From Bacillota bacterium (GTDB lineage: Bacteria > Bacillota > Clostridia > Christensenellales > SZUA-584), in NCBI GenBank assembly GCA_023399095.1, contig JAEWQS010000077.1, positions 1-64,000 on the forward strand: 64,000 nucleotides of DNA. Direction: 5' to 3'. Below are positions 61,165 through 64,000 of the stretch, piece after piece; positions within the stretch are counted from its first letter, which is position 1; the number at the start of each line of letters is the position of its first letter. Under the pieces are notes generated by a model. That model did no database searches, was not told where the DNA came from, and saw only the letters and a list, made by a program, of their open reading frames with translations. Made by a program: the position numbers and the translations under genes.

Positions 61165-61194
61165 GTGTCACCCCGAGCTTGTCGAGGGGTCCCA
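61165..61194. repeat. Single copy of the palindromic repeat family
   Basis: TGTCACCCCGAGCTTGTCG then AGGGGTCCCAT matches the head of the tandem units at 46689-47126, but stops after one arm. The 250-base gap between RlmL-like and ABC-F genes has nothing else recognised. Confidence 0.65.
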
Positions 61195-61336
61195 TCATCA
61201 AATTCTCAAAGCACTCAATACATTAAAATATAATCCGTATTACTTTACAATTGTTTGATATTTGTCTGCTGGTCAAATCCTATATCCTGTGTTATCATAG
61301 ACCGACTATGCAATAGAGGAGAATATTAAGGAATCA

Positions 61337-62956
61337 ATGATCAGTGCACAAGGAATATCCCTACAATACGGCGGCCGGGCGTTATTCAATAACGTAAACG
61401 TTCAATTTTCAGCAGGCAACTGTTACGGTTTGATTGGCGCAAACGGCACAGGAAAATCAACGTTTTTAAAAATACTTTCAGGCGATCTGGAGCCCAATAA
61501 GGGCGACGTATCCGTGACAACGGGCGAGCGCATTGCGGTGCTGCGGCAGGATCACTTCGCGTTTGATGAGTTCACGGTGCTCGAAACGGTAATTATGGGG
61601 CATGAGCGGCTTCATGAGATCATAAAGGAAAAGGAAGCGTTGTACGCCAAAGAAGATTTCAACGACGACGACGGCTTAAAGCTTGCCGAGCTCGAGGGGG
61701 AATTTTCGGAGCTTGATGGTTGGAACGCAGAATCCGATGCGGAAATACTATTAAATGGTCTTGGCATCACGGGTGAATACCACGAGAAGAAAATGGCAGA
61801 GCTGGACGGCCCGCGCAAGGTCAAGGTGCTGCTCGCGCAAGCGCTTTTCGCAAAGCCAGAGAACCTTTTGCTCGACGAGCCCACCAACAACTTAGATCTT
61901 CACGCAATCACATGGCTGGAGAATTTCCTTATGGATTTTCCGAACACAGTCATCGTGGTCTCGCATGACCGCCACTTTCTCAATAAGGTGTGCACGCATA
62001 TTGTGGACATCGACTACGGCAAAATACAGATGTACGTGGGCAACTACGATTTCTGGTATGAGTATACACAGCTGGCCGCGCGCCAGCTCAAGGACGAGCG
62101 CAAACGCACCGAGCAAAAGGCCAAGGAGCTTGAGGAGTTTATCAGGCGGTTCAGCGCAAACGCATCCAAATCAAAGCAGGCGACGTCGCGAAAAAAGATG
62201 CTGGACAATTTGCAGATGGACAATTTCGCGCCGTCGTCACGGCGCTATCCGTTTGTCCATTTCAAGCCCAACCGTGAGGTAGGCAATGATATTTTGGTGG
62301 TAGACGGTATCAGCAAAACGATCGGAGGCCGCAAGGTGCTCGATAACGTGAGCTTCATCGTACAGCCCGGCGACAAGATTGCGTTTGCGGGCAAGGATGA
62401 GGTGGCGCGTACCACGCTGTTTCAGATCATCATGGGGGAGATGGAGCCCGACGAAGGCTCATACAAATGGGGCGTGACAACCACTCAGGCGTATCTTCCG
62501 GCCGATAACTCCGCATATTTCGATGGTGTGGAGCTGTCGCTTGTGGACTGGATGCGCCAATTCTCTGAGGATAAATACGAGGCCACCGTGCGCGGTTGGC
62601 TGGGACGCATGTTGTTTTCGGGCGAGGAGGCCATGAAGCAGGCCAAGGTGCTATCGGGTGGGGAGAAGGTGCGTTGCATGCTTGCCAAGATGATGCTTTC
62701 AGGTGCTAATGTGATCATCATGGACGAGCCGACCAACCATCTTGACCTCGAAGCCATTACCGCGCTCAACGAGGGAATGACCGAGTATAAAAGTGTCATG
62801 CTGTTTACCTCGCACGACCATCAGATCATGCAGACGGTGGCAAACCGCATCATCGAGATATTGCCCGGCTTCCTGATCGACAGGCGAGAGAGCTTTGATG
62901 AATATCTTGAGAATCCCGAAGTGGAGAAACTGCGGGGCCAATACCAAGCTGAATAA
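61337..62956 (+). CDS. ABC-F family ATPase (YbiT-like)
   Basis: 539 residues with two ABC ATPase domains and no membrane part. Walker A of domain 1 is GANGTGKS (34-41); the signature reads LDGPRKVKV in place of the usual LSGGQ, and Walker B is LLLDEPTNNLDLH. The second domain has the degenerate loop AGKDEVART, signature LSGGEKVRCML and IIMDEPTNHLDLE. The linker (about 240-300) is short, matching YbiT/Uup-type factors rather than resistance proteins. Such proteins act on ribosomes. AGGAG precedes the ATG. Confidence 0.9.
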   Translation: MISAQGISLQYGGRALFNNVNVQFSAGNCYGLIGANGTGKSTFLKILSGDLEPNKGDVSVTTGERIAVLRQDHFAFDEFTVLETVIMGHERLHEIIKEKEALYAKEDFNDDDGLKLAELEGEFSELDGWNAESDAEILLNGLGITGEYHEKKMAELDGPRKVKVLLAQALFAKPENLLLDEPTNNLDLHAITWLENFLMDFPNTVIVVSHDRHFLNKVCTHIVDIDYGKIQMYVGNYDFWYEYTQLAARQLKDERKRTEQKAKELEEFIRRFSANASKSKQATSRKKMLDNLQMDNFAPSSRRYPFVHFKPNREVGNDILVVDGISKTIGGRKVLDNVSFIVQPGDKIAFAGKDEVARTTLFQIIMGEMEPDEGSYKWGVTTTQAYLPADNSAYFDGVELSLVDWMRQFSEDKYEATVRGWLGRMLFSGEEAMKQAKVLSGGEKVRCMLAKMMLSGANVIIMDEPTNHLDLEAITALNEGMTEYKSVMLFTSHDHQIMQTVANRIIEILPGFLIDRRESFDEYLENPEVEKLRGQYQAE

Positions 62957-62966
62957 AAAAGAACTG

Positions 62967-63001
62967 AACCTTCACTTGCAATATAGCGGTGGAGGTTTTT
63001 T
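62967..63001 (+). terminator. Intrinsic terminator after the ABC-F gene
   Basis: AACCTTCAC (62967-62975) pairs with GTGGAGGTT (62989-62997, one G-T pair), followed by a T-rich run. Confidence 0.85.
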
Positions 63002-63012
63002 AATTTTATTTT

Positions 63013-63031
63013 TGACACATAAATGACACAT
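63013..63031 (+). promoter_or_regulatory. Direct repeat TGACACAT, phased 11 bp, upstream of the secreted protein
   Basis: Two perfect copies of TGACACAT at 63013-63020 and 63024-63031. An 11-base period is typical of tandem OmpR/PhoB-type response-regulator sites, and an OmpR-family gene begins 130 bases after the target gene. The -35 like TTGACA (63012-63017) overlaps the first copy. The TAGAAT at 63040 is not well spaced. Confidence 0.45.
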
Positions 63032-63074
63032 AGAAGTTTTAGAATGTGACCATCATCAAAGAGGAGGAAAAGTT

Positions 63075-63440
63075 ATGAGAAAAAAACTTTTTGTTATTGC
63101 CGCTGTGGTGGTCGCGGTAATGGTGTTCGGAATCGGTTCTGCGCTTGCGTTTGGCCCAGCCATCGACGATACGGTAACGCAGAATGGGCGTTACGGCGAC
63201 TGTGATGGCACATGCGATAACGATGCGCTCAAACCGCAGGACGGCACCGGTAACCAGTACGGAGCACGCGCAAATGGCATTGTTTGTGACGGCACGTGCG
63301 ATGAAGACCGAGACGCACCGCGAGATGGCACCGGCAATCAATTTGGAATGCGCGCCGGTAATCGTGACAACAATGGCATATGTGGCAATGCTAACGGGGG
63401 GCAGGGCGGCAGAGGCGGACAGTGCGGAAGGAATCGCTAG
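63075..63440 (+). CDS. Small secreted cysteine-repeat protein
   Basis: 121 residues. A signal peptide (MRKKLFVIAAVVVAVMVFGIGSALA, cut near residue 25) is followed by two 28-residue repeats: CDGTCDxDxxxPxDGTGNQxGxRAxN starting at C43 and again at C71. A Gly-rich end contains C103 and C117, giving six cysteines that could form disulfides. The repeat is Asp-rich, as in calcium-binding loops, but I cannot assign a metal. No family is recognised with confidence, though similar small clostridial GTGN proteins come to mind. AGAGGAGG precedes the ATG; a terminator follows. Confidence 0.8.
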   Translation: MRKKLFVIAAVVVAVMVFGIGSALAFGPAIDDTVTQNGRYGDCDGTCDNDALKPQDGTGNQYGARANGIVCDGTCDEDRDAPRDGTGNQFGMRAGNRDNNGICGNANGGQGGRGGQCGRNR

Positions 63441-63454
63441 CCATTTGGTTTTTG

Positions 63455-63483
63455 AAGGAGGCCGATTTCTGGCTTCCTTTTTC
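63455..63483 (+). terminator. Intrinsic terminator after the secreted cysteine-repeat protein gene
   Basis: AAGGAGGCC (63455-63463) pairs with GGCTTCCTT (63471-63479) across a seven-base loop, and T's follow. It separates the gene from the response regulator. Confidence 0.85.
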
Positions 63484-63571
63484 CTGTGTTATAATAAAAA
63501 GAAGTGTCATTTATACACGGTTCATTCAACAGACTTTTTAAGGGAAAACGGCAGAGTACGGGGGGTTGGGT

Positions 63572-64000
63572 ATGAGCGGAGTTCGCATACTGGTTGCGGA
63601 GGACGAAAACAGTATATTGAAGCTTGTCACACGTTATCTCGAAAACGAAGGGTTTACGGTGCTTACGGCCTCGGATGGGGAAGCAGCGCTGGACACCTGG
63701 CTGGATACTCCAATTGATCTTGCCGTGCTGGACGTGATGATGCCAAAGCTTGACGGTTGGGAAGTGCTCAAAGAAATTCGTAAGGAAAGCGATATCCCGG
63801 TTATCATGCTCACCGCCAGACGCGAGGAAATCGACAGACTGCAGGGCTTTGAGCTTGGAACGGACGATTATCTGACAAAGCCGTTCAGCATGCGTGAGCT
63901 TGTGATGCGCGTTAAGGCACTGCTTAAGCGCGCGGGCAAGCTGTCAGTCAGCGGTACGATCGAGCTGCCCGGGCTTACTGTGAACACGCAGACGCAGACG
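63572..64000 (+). CDS. OmpR/PhoB-family response regulator, 5' part (cut by window)
   Basis: 143 codons visible before the window ends. The receiver domain is complete: acidic pair E10-D11 (LVAEDENS), phosphoacceptor Asp54 (AVLDVMMPK), Thr81 (IMLTARRE) and Lys103 (YLTKPFS). A linker to the expected winged-helix output domain (about 124 onward, GKLSVSGTIELPG) is just reached, so the class rests on the linker position and the ALLKRA pattern. It starts at ATG 63572, six bases after GGGGGTTGGG. A histidine kinase normally follows but lies beyond the window. Confidence 0.92.
   Translation, partial: MSGVRILVAEDENSILKLVTRYLENEGFTVLTASDGEAALDTWLDTPIDLAVLDVMMPKLDGWEVLKEIRKESDIPVIMLTARREEIDRLQGFELGTDDYLTKPFSMRELVMRVKALLKRAGKLSVSGTIELPGLTVNTQTQT

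Noticed and set aside
61337..62956. Antibiotic-resistance ABC-F (Vga/Msr/Lsa type)
   Set aside because: The linker is short and the sequence resembles YbiT/Uup-type factors; no leader peptide is seen.

Overview
The window looks like a chromosome segment of an anaerobic, endospore-forming Clostridia-type Firmicute. The evidence is the smc-ftsY and ylxM-ffh-rpsP-khpA-rimM-trmD gene order, a T-box leader ahead of hisS-aspS, SpoVS, strong AGGAG-type ribosome binding sites with frequent ATGA overlaps, TTG/GTG starts, an acetate kinase fragment and a PPi-type phosphofructokinase. Almost all the DNA is ordinary bacterial chromosome; I see no prophage, insertion sequence, CRISPR array or rRNA operon.

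Layout. 1-5.2 kb: end of ackA, then a T-box-controlled hisS-aspS operon, an RseC-like redox membrane protein, a thioredoxin with an unusual CNPC active site, and spoVS. 5.4-15 kb: the segregation/secretion/translation core (smc, ftsY, ylxM, ffh, rpsP, khpA, rimM, trmD), interrupted by a lipoprotein and a PhzF-family enzyme; rplS is missing after trmD. 15.2-18.6 kb: tRNA-Asn, then a two-gene unit that I read as exosortase K and its dedicated MSEP-CTERM-type substrate. 18.9-21.8 kb: TetR plus a three-gene ABC exporter. 22-24 kb (minus strand): a flavodoxin/ferredoxin protein and a sugar-epimerase-like protein. 24.3-27.5 kb: a 44-residue basic ORF, then an ECF sigma factor, an RsgI-type anti-sigma and a lipoprotein that repeats the RsgI sensor motif. 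27.6-29 kb: an MFS transporter behind a leader peptide and attenuator. 29-35.4 kb: YjbQ, a lipoprotein M3 peptidase, an orphan BlaI with a visible operator, a VanW protein and PPi-PFK. 35.4-39 kb: a DtxR-family regulator next to feoAB, and a small membrane protein.

39.4-46.6 kb holds a purine operon, purECFMNHD, followed by a tandem array of palindromic intergenic repeats. 47.2-51.9 kb has a hydrolase / acyltransferase-like / zinc-ribbon membrane operon, then DinB-like, metallo-hydrolase and LURP-one-like genes. 52.1-55.7 kb (minus strand) is a lysine operon, asd-dapA-dapB, behind a recognisable lysine riboswitch with terminator and antiterminator; its DapB carries a C-terminal pair of aspartokinase-like ACT domains. 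56-61 kb holds a methyltransferase, TPR and repeat proteins, an HD protein and an RlmL-like methyltransferase. 61.3-64 kb has an ABC-F ATPase, a small secreted cysteine-repeat protein, and the start of an OmpR-family response regulator cut by the window edge.

The most noteworthy loci are the exosortase K pair (15.45-18.64 kb), the sigma/RsgI/lipoprotein module (24.5-27.5 kb), the DapB-ACT-ACT fusion under lysine riboswitch control, the leader-peptide attenuator ahead of the MFS pump, and the secreted cysteine-repeat protein with an 11-bp-phased direct repeat beside a response regulator. All identifications come from reading the sequence; no database search was run.
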